A DNA stretch of 50,705 nt from Bacillota bacterium (GTDB lineage: Bacteria; Bacillota; Clostridia; Tissierellales; Tissierellaceae): the NCBI GenBank assembly GCA_023388495.1, contig JAEWGC010000047.1, positions 1-50,705 of the forward strand, written 5' to 3'. A model generated the notes under the pieces. That model did no database searches. It was not told the origin of the DNA and saw only the letters and a list, made by a program, of their open reading frames with translations. Numbering within the stretch: position 1 is the first letter of the stretch; every line of letters starts with the position of its first letter. Both the position numbers and the translations under genes were made by a program. Positions 25,270-33,366 of the stretch are shown here, in pieces.

Positions 25270-26730
25270 ATGGGTAAGATATATGTAATAGGATTGGGAC
25301 CAGGGAGTATAGACGCACTTACTTTAGGAGCAGTAGATAGGATAAATTCGGGAGATAAGAATTTCTTAAGAACAGAGAAACATCCAACTGTTAAATATTT
25401 TGTAGATAAAGGGATTTCCTACAAATCCTATGATTTTTTATATGATAGGGAAGAAAATTTCAAAGAAGTTTATGAAAAAATTGCAGATGATTTAATTGAA
25501 GAATCAAAGGAAAATGAATGTATAAATTACTTTGTCCCTGGGCATCCTTTAGTTGCTGAGAGGACTGTAGAGATTTTAATAGAGAGAGAAATAGATATAG
25601 AAATAATATCTGGTATGAGTTTTATTGAACCTATGATTGAATTAGTAGGTAGAGATCCAATAAATGGTCTTAAATTAGTAGATGGAGCAGAATTTGAAGA
25701 TACAATGGTAGATATTAATTCAGATATAATAATTACACAGGTATATAATAATAGGATATTATCTGAAGTTAAGATTATACTATCTGAGATTTATGGTGAT
25801 GATTATAATGTGTATTTAATTCACAGTGCTGGGATAAAGGAAAATGAAGAAAAACACATTATACCTGTTTATAAATTAGATAGAACAGAGGGAGTTGGAC
25901 CATTAACTAGTATATTCGTCCCAAAAATGGGTAAGAAAGAGAAGAAAGTATTTGATTTCAACGATTTATTGGGTATAATGAGATTATTAAGGTCTGAAAA
26001 TGGTTGCCCTTGGGATATGGAGCAAACTCATGAATCTATACGTCAGTCAGTAATTGAAGAAGCCTATGAAGTAGTTGATGCAATTGATAAAAATGATATT
26101 GATGGACTTATTGAAGAATTGGGAGATTTACTACTCCAGATTATATTTCATTGTCAAATCGCCTTTGAAGAAGGGGAGTTTAACCTATATGATATAACAT
26201 CATCTTTGGGAAATAAATTAATTTACAGGCATCCACATGTTTTTTCCAAAAAAAGTGTGGAAAACTCTGACGAAGTAGTATATAATTGGAATATGCTAAA
26301 ATATGCGAAAAGAGATATCCATAGTTTTACAGATAAATTAAAAGACATACCAAAGTTACCAGCTCTTATGACTAGCTTTAAAATTCAAGAAAAGGCAGCA
26401 GAAATTGGATTTGATTGGGACAGTATAGAAGGACCTTTAAATAAAGTAGTAGAAGAGTATCAAGAGGTATTAGATGCTATGGACAAATTTGGAGGTGGTG
26501 ACGAGAAAACAGAAGCAGAAGTAGGAGATTTACTTTTTGCTATAGTTAATCTTTCAAGGTTTTTGAAGATAAATCCAGAAATAGCTCTAAATAGAACCAT
26601 AAATAAGTTTATTCAAAGATTTGAATTTATGGAAAAAAGATCAGAGGAAATTGGAAAAAGGTTGGAAGAAATGACTTTAGATGAAATGGATGACCTATGG
26701 AATCAGGCAAAAATACATAAAATCCATTAA
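25270..26730 (+). CDS. yabN: YabN: tetrapyrrole-methylase-like domain fused to MazG nucleotide pyrophosphohydrolase
   Basis: 486 residues. The N-terminal half (about 1-215) is a TP-methylase fold with V-I-G-L-G-P-G-S-I-D. The C-terminal half is MazG: G-C-P-W-D near 245, E-E-A-Y-E-V and E-E-L-G-D-L-L with the Mg2+-binding acidic residues, then a second MazG repeat (A-E-I-G-F-D-W...E-V-G-D-L-L). MazG hydrolyses non-canonical and stress-related NTPs; the methylase half has no known substrate. Start ATG 25270 with AAAGGAGAAG upstream, preferred to 25246. Confidence 0.93.
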   Translation: MGKIYVIGLGPGSIDALTLGAVDRINSGDKNFLRTEKHPTVKYFVDKGISYKSYDFLYDREENFKEVYEKIADDLIEESKENECINYFVPGHPLVAERTVEILIEREIDIEIISGMSFIEPMIELVGRDPINGLKLVDGAEFEDTMVDINSDIIITQVYNNRILSEVKIILSEIYGDDYNVYLIHSAGIKENEEKHIIPVYKLDRTEGVGPLTSIFVPKMGKKEKKVFDFNDLLGIMRLLRSENGCPWDMEQTHESIRQSVIEEAYEVVDAIDKNDIDGLIEELGDLLLQIIFHCQIAFEEGEFNLYDITSSLGNKLIYRHPHVFSKKSVENSDEVVYNWNMLKYAKRDIHSFTDKLKDIPKLPALMTSFKIQEKAAEIGFDWDSIEGPLNKVVEEYQEVLDAMDKFGGGDEKTEAEVGDLLFAIVNLSRFLKINPEIALNRTINKFIQRFEFMEKRSEEIGKRLEEMTLDEMDDLWNQAKIHKIH

Positions 26731-26754
26731 AATGCTAACAATTATATAATAAAA

Positions 26755-26783
26755 GCAGGATTTTTAATATTTATATAGAATTA
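26755..26783 (+). promoter_or_regulatory. Sigma-H promoter of hup
   Basis: GCAGGATTT (26755-26763), an 11-nt spacer and ATAGAATTA (26775-26783) satisfy the sigma-H consensus completely. Confidence 0.7.
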
Positions 26784-26819
26784 TTATTAAACAATAAAAA
26801 CCATGAGGAGGAAATTAAT

Positions 26820-27098
26820 ATGAACAAAGCTGAATTAGTAGCAAGCATAGCAGAGAAAAGTAACTTAACAAAGAAAGACGCAGAGAGTGCATTAAATGCA
26901 TTTATGAAGACTGTAGAAGAAACCTTATCAAATGGAGAAAAAGTACAACTTGTAGGTTTCGGTACTTTTGAAGTAAGAGAAAGAAAAGCTAGAGAAGGTA
27001 GAAATCCTAGAAACCCAGAAGAAGTTATTAAAATAGCAGCTTCAAAAGCTCCAGTGTTTAAAGCAGGAAAGGCTTTAAAAGAAATAGTGAACAAATAA
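26820..27098 (+). CDS. hup: DNA-binding protein HU
   Basis: 92 residues. It has the HU fold with N-K-A-E-L-V at the start, G-F-G-T-F-E-V-R-E-R and the DNA-binding arm R-N-P-R-N-P-E. It bends DNA and compacts the nucleoid as a dimer. Start ATG 26820 with GAGGAGGAAA upstream. It has its own sigma-H-type promoter and terminator inside the yabN-rqcP series. In B. subtilis hup (hbs) is elsewhere, but clostridia commonly carry it here. Confidence 0.97.
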   Translation: MNKAELVASIAEKSNLTKKDAESALNAFMKTVEETLSNGEKVQLVGFGTFEVRERKAREGRNPRNPEEVIKIAASKAPVFKAGKALKEIVNK

Positions 27099-27100
27099 TA

Positions 27101-27128
27101 AAATCAGGTCTTTGACCTGGTTTTTTTG
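27101..27128 (+). terminator. Terminator of hup
   Basis: CAGGTC/GACCTG with a TTT loop and seven T, ending only a few bases before the rqcP ribosome site. Confidence 0.88.
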
Positions 27129-27141
27129 TAGGGAGGAATAT

Positions 27142-27384
27142 ATGAGAATTGATAAGTATTTAAAGAATGCTAGAATAATAAAGAGAAGGACCATAGCTAA
27201 AGAAGCATGTGAGCAAGGAAGAGTATTTATAAATGAAAGACAAGCTAAACCAGGGGATGAAGTTAAAGTAGGAGATACGATTAAGATTAACTTTGGAAAC
27301 GAACCATTAAAAATAGAAGTATTAGATATATCAGATAATGTAAGAAAAGACTATGCAATAGAGTTATATAAAAAAGTCTTCTAA
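27142..27384 (+). CDS. rqcP: RqcP (YabO), S4-domain ribosome quality-control protein
   Basis: 80 residues with an S4 RNA-binding domain: M-R-I-D-K-Y-L-K-N-A-R-I-I-K-R-R-T at the start and G-R-V-F-I-N-E near 31. With RqcH it drives C-terminal Ala tailing of stalled nascent chains on 50S subunits. ATG 27142 is preceded by GGGAGGAA; the in-frame reading from 27112 lies in the hup terminator and is rejected. A terminator hairpin overlaps its stop codon. Confidence 0.93.
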   Translation: MRIDKYLKNARIIKRRTIAKEACEQGRVFINERQAKPGDEVKVGDTIKINFGNEPLKIEVLDISDNVRKDYAIELYKKVF

Positions 27385-27409
27385 TAAACATTTCAAGGAA
27401 GACTTTTTT
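27370..27409 (+). terminator. Terminator overlapping the end of rqcP
   Basis: AAAAAAGTCTTC pairs with GAAGACTTTTTT; the stop codon is in the loop. Confidence 0.85.
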
Positions 27410-27536
27410 GGCTTTGCATAAGCGAATTGCACCAAATCAAAGATTTCGGCAATCTGCTTAAAACCCATTGACGTAAAGTTCTAAAATTGAAAAGATAAAA
27501 TGTCGAACTTTACTATTCGTTATAAAAAGATTCAAT
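27410..27536. other. Intergenic segment between two similar terminators
   Basis: About 125 bases, more G+C-rich at the left. AGCGAATTGCA (about 27421-27431) is shared with the intergenic region at 44.4 kb, and GTAAAGTTC/GAACTTTAC form a 9-bp inverted repeat. No reading frame or promoter is convincing. It could be a repeat remnant or a small RNA. Confidence 0.4.
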
Positions 27537-27567
27537 AAAGACTTTGTAATAAAAGTCTTTTTTTTTT
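27537..27567 (+). terminator. Second terminator before yabP
   Basis: AAAGACTTT/AAAGTCTTT and a long T run. The arms resemble those of the rqcP terminator 130 bases upstream. Confidence 0.85.
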
Positions 27568-27605
27568 CATAAATATTAATACTTGAAGAATTAGGAGGGA
27601 TGATA

Positions 27606-27884
27606 ATGACTGAAAATAAAATAAGATTTAGGAATCAAAATATAGTACTTGAAGATAGAGAAAAAATGACAATAACGGGAGTGGAGCAAGTAGAAAGCTA
27701 TAATGATAATACAATTATCTTGACAACAGTAAAAGGTGGAATAACTATAAAGGGTGAAGGGTTAAACATTTCAAAACTAAATTTAGATGAGGGTAGTGTG
27801 AAGATAGATGGAAAAATTAATGGAGTGAACTATATGACAAAAGAAGCTGCCCCCAAAAATATAATAGGCAAAATATTTAAATAA
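27606..27884 (+). CDS. yabP: Sporulation protein YabP
   Basis: 92 residues of the YabP/YqfC family: N-I-V-L-E-D-R-E-K-M-T-I-T-G-V near the start, then short beta strands. yabP and yabQ are mother-cell (sigma-E) genes in B. subtilis, and yabQ is needed for cortex formation. ATG 27606 is used because AGGAGGG lies 7 nt upstream; ATG 27600 is too close. yabQ follows 17 nt later. Confidence 0.93.
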   Translation: MTENKIRFRNQNIVLEDREKMTITGVEQVESYNDNTIILTTVKGGITIKGEGLNISKLNLDEGSVKIDGKINGVNYMTKEAAPKNIIGKIFK

Positions 27885-27901
27885 ATATTAAGGAGAAAGG
27901 T

Positions 27902-28369
27902 ATGGATACTTCGTTAATGTTGGAATTGCATATTTTCTTTACAGCTATTTATGGGGGATTAATAGCTGGATTTATTTATGACATATATAAGGCAATAAGA
28001 TATCTTTTTAAACCTAGAAAATTTATGACTTATCTAGGAGATTTTCTATTTTGGACAATTATTACATCAATATTCTTTTATATTCTCATAAAGAATAATT
28101 GGGGAGAAATAAGAGGATATATTATATTTGGGTTCTTACTAGGCATCCTCATATATCATAAACTATTTAGTAAGTTTATTTATCCAATTTGTATAAAAAG
28201 TGGAAGAGTTATAGGAAATGCTATAAACGGTGCTATATCTATAATATTATATCCTTTTAAATTTTTAAAAAACAAATCATCGCCAACACTAAAAAAAGTA
28301 AGGAAAATTCCGATAGAAATTATAAGACAAACAAAAAAATTTAAAAGAATAATTTCTACAAAAAAATAA
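27902..28369 (+). CDS. yabQ: Spore cortex biosynthesis protein YabQ
   Basis: 155 residues. About four membrane helices (9-27, 46-64, 70-88, and a weaker one near 105-120) are followed by a strongly basic cytoplasmic tail. The N-terminal L-H-I-F-F-T-A-I-Y-G-G-L-I-A-G-F-I-Y-D and D-F-L-F-W are family features. ATG 27902 with AAGGAGAAAGG upstream. It is longer than the minimal YabQ domain because of the basic tail. Confidence 0.93.
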   Translation: MDTSLMLELHIFFTAIYGGLIAGFIYDIYKAIRYLFKPRKFMTYLGDFLFWTIITSIFFYILIKNNWGEIRGYIIFGFLLGILIYHKLFSKFIYPICIKSGRVIGNAINGAISIILYPFKFLKNKSSPTLKKVRKIPIEIIRQTKKFKRIISTKK

Positions 28370-28396
28370 AGGATTTTTTAAAGTTTTGTAGAATAA
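28368..28396 (+). promoter_or_regulatory. Sigma-H promoter of divIC
   Basis: AAAGGATTT (28368-28376), an 11-nt spacer and GTAGAATAA (28388-28396) match the full consensus. The -35 region overlaps the yabQ stop codon. Confidence 0.75.
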
Positions 28397-28416
28397 TATA
28401 TACAGGTGGTGAGACT

Positions 28417-28743
28417 ATGAAAAAGAAGCGAAAGAAAAGGAAATTCAAACTAATCCATATGGTGATTTTATTCATATTTTTATATGTAGGACTTATATTT
28501 TGGAATCAGAGGAATTTAATGAAAAATTTAGAGGCTAGAAGACAAGAGGTTTTAGGAGAGGTTCAAACTCTAGAAAAAGAAATAGAAGAATTGAATAAGG
28601 AAATAGAGAATAGCGGAACCTTGCAATTTGTGGAAAAGGTAGCAAGGGACGATTTAGGAATGGTAAAGCCAAGAGAGATAATTTATATAGATAAGGGCAA
28701 GAAGAAAAATCCTTTCTTAGGTCTTATAAAGAAACAGAACTAA
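28417..28743 (+). CDS. divIC: Septum formation initiator DivIC (FtsB family)
   Basis: 108 residues. A short basic cytoplasmic tail (K/R-rich, 2-12), one membrane helix (about 13-31), an extracellular coiled coil (about 38-70) and the DivIC/FtsB end motif V-A-R-D-D-L-G-M-V-K-P-R-E-I-I-Y are all seen. It acts in the divisome with FtsL and DivIB. ATG 28417 with AGGTGGTGA upstream. The sigma-H promoter suggests higher expression at the onset of sporulation, when the polar septum forms. Confidence 0.94.
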   Translation: MKKKRKKRKFKLIHMVILFIFLYVGLIFWNQRNLMKNLEARRQEVLGEVQTLEKEIEELNKEIENSGTLQFVEKVARDDLGMVKPREIIYIDKGKKKNPFLGLIKKQN

Positions 28744-28772
28744 TTGACATTAAAAGATTTCTAATATATACT
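28744..28772 (+). promoter_or_regulatory. Sigma-A promoter of yabR
   Basis: TTGACA (28744-28749), a 17-nt spacer and TATACT (28767-28772). Confidence 0.8.
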
Positions 28773-28811
28773 AAACTAAGAAAATTATTTTTAAGGAGGA
28801 ATCATTAATTT

Positions 28812-29231
28812 ATGCCGGTATCCGTAGGAGAAGTAGTTGATGGCACTGTTACAGGTATAACAAACTTTGGAGCCTTTATTCAACTGCCAGAGGGGAAAAG
28901 TGGACTTGTTCATATTTCAGAGATATCACATGATTATGTGGAGAAAGTAAGTGATCATCTAAAAAAAGATCAAAAAGTTAAGGTTAAGGTTCTATCAATT
29001 TCAAACGAGGGTAAAATTAGTCTTTCTATAAGACAAGCAAAGCCTAAAACTACAAAGCCAGTTGAAATTGAATGGAATAAGCCAGATGATAAACAAAAGT
29101 TTATGTCTTTTGAAGACAAGATTAGTAAGTTCTTAAAGGATAGTAGTGAGAAACAGGAGCAACTAAAGACAAGAGATAGTGGTAGAAGAAGTGGAGTAAA
29201 ACAAAAGAAAACAAGTGGGTCAGATTTTTAA
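28812..29231 (+). CDS. yabR: YabR, S1-domain RNA-binding protein
   Basis: 139 residues. An S1 domain occupies about 3-75 (V-G-E-V-V-D-G-T-V-T-G-I and S-G-L-V-H-I-S-E-I, then K-V-K-V-L-S-I), followed by a charged, lysine-rich and probably disordered tail. It is related to polynucleotide phosphorylase and RpsA S1 domains and likely binds RNA or the ribosome; its role is not established. ATG 28812 is the only start in frame near AAGGAGG, although the 12-nt spacing is long. It has its own promoter and terminator. Confidence 0.9.
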   Translation: MPVSVGEVVDGTVTGITNFGAFIQLPEGKSGLVHISEISHDYVEKVSDHLKKDQKVKVKVLSISNEGKISLSIRQAKPKTTKPVEIEWNKPDDKQKFMSFEDKISKFLKDSSEKQEQLKTRDSGRRSGVKQKKTSGSDF

Positions 29232-29260
29232 AACCGGTTTTAACCGGTTTTTAATTTTTT
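29230..29260 (+). terminator. Terminator of yabR
   Basis: AAACCGG/CCGGTTT stem and a T-rich tail. Confidence 0.88.
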
Positions 29261-29448
29261 GCCTTTTATTACAAAAAAACTACAAAATTATACATTTAAT
29301 ATAAAATATAATACTTATGGTTAAGAATATTGGAAAACCAAGGGTTTAGAGTTAAGGTAAAGAATATTAAGATTTCCTCATGGAAACTTAAAGTTATAGG
29401 AAATACCAATGATTTATGTCTGAAATTTCTTTAGACTTTATACATTGA

Positions 29449-29482
29449 TTTGACAAATTATTATGGCTTCTTTTGTTAGTAT
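29449..29482 (+). promoter_or_regulatory. Spo0A-type promoter of spoIIE
   Basis: TTTGACAAA (29449-29457) is the exact complement of the 0A box TTTGTCAAA and includes a TTGACA -35. The best -10, TAGTAT (29477-29482), is 21 nt downstream of it, the unusually long spacing of Spo0A-activated sigma-A promoters such as B. subtilis spoIIE and spoIIG. The long leader before it (29261-29448) has a TATAAT-like site near 29309 but nothing else clear. Confidence 0.65.
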
Positions 29483-29514
29483 TTAACTAAATACAAATAA
29501 CGGGAGTGATAATT

Positions 29515-31842
29515 ATGATGAGGACGGATTCTTTAATTACCAAAAGGACTTGGTATGATTTAGGGCTTAGAGTGGAGAAAGGTATAATTATAACTATAAT
29601 CATGGGGTTTTTTCTAGCAAGAGCAAATATACTTAATAAGTTTACACCTTTTGGAGTTGCATTTTTGTCTGCTTATATAATAATGAAAAATTTAAATATG
29701 CATTTATTACTATCAGTAATTATTGGAACTTTGATGATGCAGGGAACAAAAGGGACAAGCTATATATTTGCATACCTATTAATTTATATTTTCTTTGCCT
29801 TTTTCAAAGAGGAAAGATCCTATTCATTATTAAAGGCATCTATAGTTGCTGCTACAATATTTACTAGTTGTAGAGTTTTAGGAGTTTTATTAGGTAGAAC
29901 AATTTTTATATATGATCTATTTATGGTATTATTTGAAGGAATTATTGTTTTTACTATGACTTATATATTTTCCTTTAGTTTACCTATAGAAAAGAGCAGT
30001 GGATCAATATTAAACAATGAGAAAATGATTTGTTCATTTATTACTTTGGCCTTAGCCTTGGCAGGAATTAAGGGTATAGCAATACTTGGAGTCGGGATTA
30101 AAAATTTAGTTAGTATAGCAATAATATTATATTTATCTTATAGCTATGGAGCGTTTTTTGGAGGAACTACGGGAATGATTTTAGGCATGGTGGCCTATAT
30201 ATCTCAGCCAGAGATGCCTTTTATTATAGGTATATTTGGTATAGCAGGGCTACTTGCTGGTATATTTAAGGATTTAGGAAAATTTGGTTCAGCATTAGGA
30301 TTTGTATTGGGAAATGGAATTATTTCTTTTTATATAAATGGTTTAGGAACAAGTTTTCTTAATACAAAGGAAATACTAATGGCTACACTATTATTTTTAA
30401 TATCTGCAAACAACATGAATGAAAAAATATCTAAAATATTTACAATGGATTTAGAAGGAAGAAAGGATTACACCCAAAGAAAAGATGAGATTGTAGTAAA
30501 GAAGTTGAATAGGATGGTTGAACTATTTAACAATTTAAGCAATACATTTAAAGAGTCAGCAGAAGAAGGAGCATCCCATTCTATGGGTGAAATATATAGT
30601 ATGGTAGATGGTGTAGCAAATAGCGTATGTACTAGCTGCGCTAAATATGAATCTTGTTGGGAGAGAAATTATTATAGTACTTACCAAAACTTTTTCAACC
30701 TCGTAGGAGTAGTGGAATCTAAAGGTACAAATAGTGATGTAGCTAATCTTGAAGCAAGAAAGTTCTGTATTAGGCATGGGGATATAATAGAAATACTTGA
30801 TAGAGCTATTGAAAGACTTAAATTAAATCATAGTTGGGAATTGAAGTTAAAAGAAAATAGACTTTTGTTATCAGAGCAGCTTGATGGAGTTGGTAAGGTA
30901 ATACAAAATATAACTACAGATATTTACACAAATCCTACTTTTAATAAAGAAATAGAAGAAAATTTATATAAGGATTTGAAGAATGGTAGAGTAGATGTTA
31001 AGGATGTGTCTGTAATACAAATGGGTGAAGAAGATTTTGAAATATTCATAGATCTAAATACACCTGTAGAGGCTCAAAACAAATTAAAAGTAATGGTATC
31101 TCAAAGTCTGGGTTTCCCAGTTATAACAGATACTAACTTTAATAGCATATCTAATAGAAAACAAAGATTTAAACTTTTAAGGTCAAACAGATTCAGTGCT
31201 ATGACTAAAATGGCTACAATACCTAATTCGGAAAATAGAATAACTGGAGATAGTTTTACCTTTGGAGAAATTGAAAATACACATTTTTCAGCCTTAAGCG
31301 ATGGCATGGGGATAGGAAGAAAGGCTAATGAGGAAAGTAAAGTTGCAATATCTCTTTTAGAGAGGCTTATGGAGGCAAATGTAGACAAAAATATAATACT
31401 TAAAACTATAAATTCAGTTTTAAGGGCAAAATCTAATGAAGAAATGTTTGCCACATTAGACCTTTCATTTATAGATTTATATCTAGGTAAACTTCAAATG
31501 ATAAAAACAGGAGCACCTGCTACTTTTATAAAGAAAAAGGATAGAGTAGAAATAATAAATTCTAGTACATTGCCTGTGGGTATATTAAAGGATGTTGATT
31601 TTAATCTTTATGAAGAGTATATAGAAGATGGCGATATAATTATTATGATGTCAGATGGAGTTCTAGATGCAAATAGAGATATGGATAATGTTGAAGCTTG
31701 GATGAAAGATATTATAGCTAATATAAACAGTATAAATCCTCAAACTATAGCTAATGAAATACTAAAAAAGGCACAATATGTAGCATCAGATACTAGAGAC
31801 GATATGACAGTTTTAGTAACAAAGGTTTGGAAGAATGTATAA
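29515..31842 (+). CDS. spoIIE: Stage II sporulation protein E, membrane PP2C phosphatase
   Basis: 775 residues. About ten membrane helices (about 20-295) precede a central region with the SpoIIE Cys cluster C-T-S-C-x5-C-W near 370-379. The C-terminal PP2C phosphatase (about 560-775) has A-L-S-D-G-M-G-I-G near 593-601 and M-M-S-D-G-V-L-D-A near 711. It dephosphorylates SpoIIAA-P to release sigma-F in the forespore and takes part in polar septation with FtsZ. ATG 29515 is favoured by GGGAG 8 nt upstream. Single unit with its own promoter and terminator. Confidence 0.97.
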   Translation: MMRTDSLITKRTWYDLGLRVEKGIIITIIMGFFLARANILNKFTPFGVAFLSAYIIMKNLNMHLLLSVIIGTLMMQGTKGTSYIFAYLLIYIFFAFFKEERSYSLLKASIVAATIFTSCRVLGVLLGRTIFIYDLFMVLFEGIIVFTMTYIFSFSLPIEKSSGSILNNEKMICSFITLALALAGIKGIAILGVGIKNLVSIAIILYLSYSYGAFFGGTTGMILGMVAYISQPEMPFIIGIFGIAGLLAGIFKDLGKFGSALGFVLGNGIISFYINGLGTSFLNTKEILMATLLFLISANNMNEKISKIFTMDLEGRKDYTQRKDEIVVKKLNRMVELFNNLSNTFKESAEEGASHSMGEIYSMVDGVANSVCTSCAKYESCWERNYYSTYQNFFNLVGVVESKGTNSDVANLEARKFCIRHGDIIEILDRAIERLKLNHSWELKLKENRLLLSEQLDGVGKVIQNITTDIYTNPTFNKEIEENLYKDLKNGRVDVKDVSVIQMGEEDFEIFIDLNTPVEAQNKLKVMVSQSLGFPVITDTNFNSISNRKQRFKLLRSNRFSAMTKMATIPNSENRITGDSFTFGEIENTHFSALSDGMGIGRKANEESKVAISLLERLMEANVDKNIILKTINSVLRAKSNEEMFATLDLSFIDLYLGKLQMIKTGAPATFIKKKDRVEIINSSTLPVGILKDVDFNLYEEYIEDGDIIIMMSDGVLDANRDMDNVEAWMKDIIANINSINPQTIANEILKKAQYVASDTRDDMTVLVTKVWKNV

Positions 31843-31845
31843 ATA

Positions 31846-31874
31846 TTGGGCTAGCTCTGCTAGCCCGAATTTTA
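31846..31874 (+). terminator. Terminator of spoIIE
   Basis: GGGCTAGC/GCTAGCCC with a TCT loop, followed by a moderately T-rich tail. Confidence 0.8.
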
Positions 31875-31895
31875 TCTCTATCACCTTAAAATTTG

Positions 31896-31925
31896 TTGAC
31901 AATTAGGTTATAATAAAGGTATAGT
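31896..31925 (+). promoter_or_regulatory. Sigma-A promoter of tilS-hpt
   Basis: TTGACA (31896-31901), an 18-nt spacer and TATAGT (31920-31925). Confidence 0.7.
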
Positions 31926-31957
31926 TCAATTAGCAAATAAAACTTAAGGTGATGATT

Positions 31958-33337
31958 TTGAAAGATAAAGTATTGACTACCATTAAGGAATACAATTTGA
32001 TTGAAGAAAATGATAATATATTGGTGGGTGTTTCTGGAGGGCCAGATTCTATGGCTTTATTATATGTTTTGCTAGAGATTAAGGAATTAATCCCTTTTAA
32101 TATACATATTGCTCATGTGAATCATGGTGTAAGAGGTGAGGATGCTAAAGCTGACCAATTATTTGTTGAAGAGATTGCTAAGAAACTTAGTTTACCTTAC
32201 TATACTAAAAACGTAAATATGATCCAATATGGAAAAGATAAGGGAATATCCTCGGAAGAAGCTGGTAGAGAGCTGAGATATGGATTCTTCAGAGAAATCC
32301 TTGTCTCATTAGGTGGCGGGAAGATAGCTGTGGCACATAATATGAATGACCAAGCAGAAACTCTAATCATGAGGTTTCTAAGAGGAACGGGAATTGACGG
32401 ACTAAAGGGAATGGATTTTATAACCAAGGATATAATTAGACCAATATTGGGTATAGATAGGAGAGAAATTGAAACATATATATTAGACAACAAGATAGAC
32501 ACAGTATTAGACAAAACAAATTTAGAATCCATCTACAGTAGAAATAAAGTTAGGTTAGAGTTAATACCTTATATTGAAGAGAATTTTAATCCTAATATTG
32601 TAAATACACTATGGAGAACATCTAGGATTTCCTCAATAGATAGTGAGTTTTTAGAGGAGTCTTCTGAAGAAAGATATAATATTATAGTGAAATCTCAGGA
32701 TAAACATAGTATAATTTTAGATAGTGATAAATTGCTTAAAGAACATAAAAGTATTCAACAGAGGATTATAAGAAGCTGTATATCAAAAGTCAATGGCTCA
32801 TTGCAGGGGATTACTGAAACTCAAGTATCTTCAGTTATCAACCTTTTTCAAGCTTCTAATACAGGAAAAGAAGTTCATTTATCAAATGGTATAGTTGCTA
32901 AGACTAGTTATGGGGATTTAATAATTGAAAAGAATATAAACAAAGATGTCAATAGGTATTTATATAAATTGAAGTCTCCAGGGGTTAATAATTTAGAAGA
33001 TATTGGGTACTCTTTTAACATTGAGATTTTTCCTATGGATAAGGGTTTCACCATAGATAAGGAGAAAAACACAAGGTATTTTGACTTCGATGTGGTAAAG
33101 GGTGATTTATTCGTAAGAAACAGATTAGAAGGCGATAGATTAACGCCATTTGGCATGAGAGGTACAAAAAAACTTAAGGATTATTTTATTGATGAAAAAG
33201 TGCCAAAAGAAACAAGAGATAAGATTCCATTAATAGTAGATGGTGAAAACATTTTATGGGTAGTAGGATATAGAACCAATGATATATATAAGGTCACTAA
33301 AAAAACAAAAAGAGTTTTGTCAATAACTTGCAATTAG
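31958..33337 (+). CDS. tilS: tRNA(Ile)-lysidine synthetase
   Basis: 459 residues. It converts C34 of the CAU-anticodon tRNA-Ile to lysidine with ATP. The PP-loop S-G-G-P-D-S-M-A-L is near residue 27-35, followed by H-V-N-H-G-V-R-G, A-H-N-M-N-D-Q-A-E-T and R-F-L-R-G-T-G-I-D-G-L-K-G. The C-terminal TilS domain with R-N-R-L-E-G-D-R and G-x-K-K-L-K-D-Y-F-I-D is complete. The TTG at 31958 is chosen because TAAGGTGAT is placed correctly for it; ATG 31952 lies within that site. hpt follows 29 nt later. Confidence 0.95.
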   Translation: MKDKVLTTIKEYNLIEENDNILVGVSGGPDSMALLYVLLEIKELIPFNIHIAHVNHGVRGEDAKADQLFVEEIAKKLSLPYYTKNVNMIQYGKDKGISSEEAGRELRYGFFREILVSLGGGKIAVAHNMNDQAETLIMRFLRGTGIDGLKGMDFITKDIIRPILGIDRREIETYILDNKIDTVLDKTNLESIYSRNKVRLELIPYIEENFNPNIVNTLWRTSRISSIDSEFLEESSEERYNIIVKSQDKHSIILDSDKLLKEHKSIQQRIIRSCISKVNGSLQGITETQVSSVINLFQASNTGKEVHLSNGIVAKTSYGDLIIEKNINKDVNRYLYKLKSPGVNNLEDIGYSFNIEIFPMDKGFTIDKEKNTRYFDFDVVKGDLFVRNRLEGDRLTPFGMRGTKKLKDYFIDEKVPKETRDKIPLIVDGENILWVVGYRTNDIYKVTKKTKRVLSITCN

Positions 33338-33366
33338 TTTAACAATACATAATAGGGAGGATTATA

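Noticed and set aside
27501..27507. TGTCGAA, the core of a Spo0A box, upstream of yabP
   Set aside because: Only the 7-base core matches, it is followed by a strong terminator before yabP, and it lies in one arm of an inverted repeat; chance is likely.
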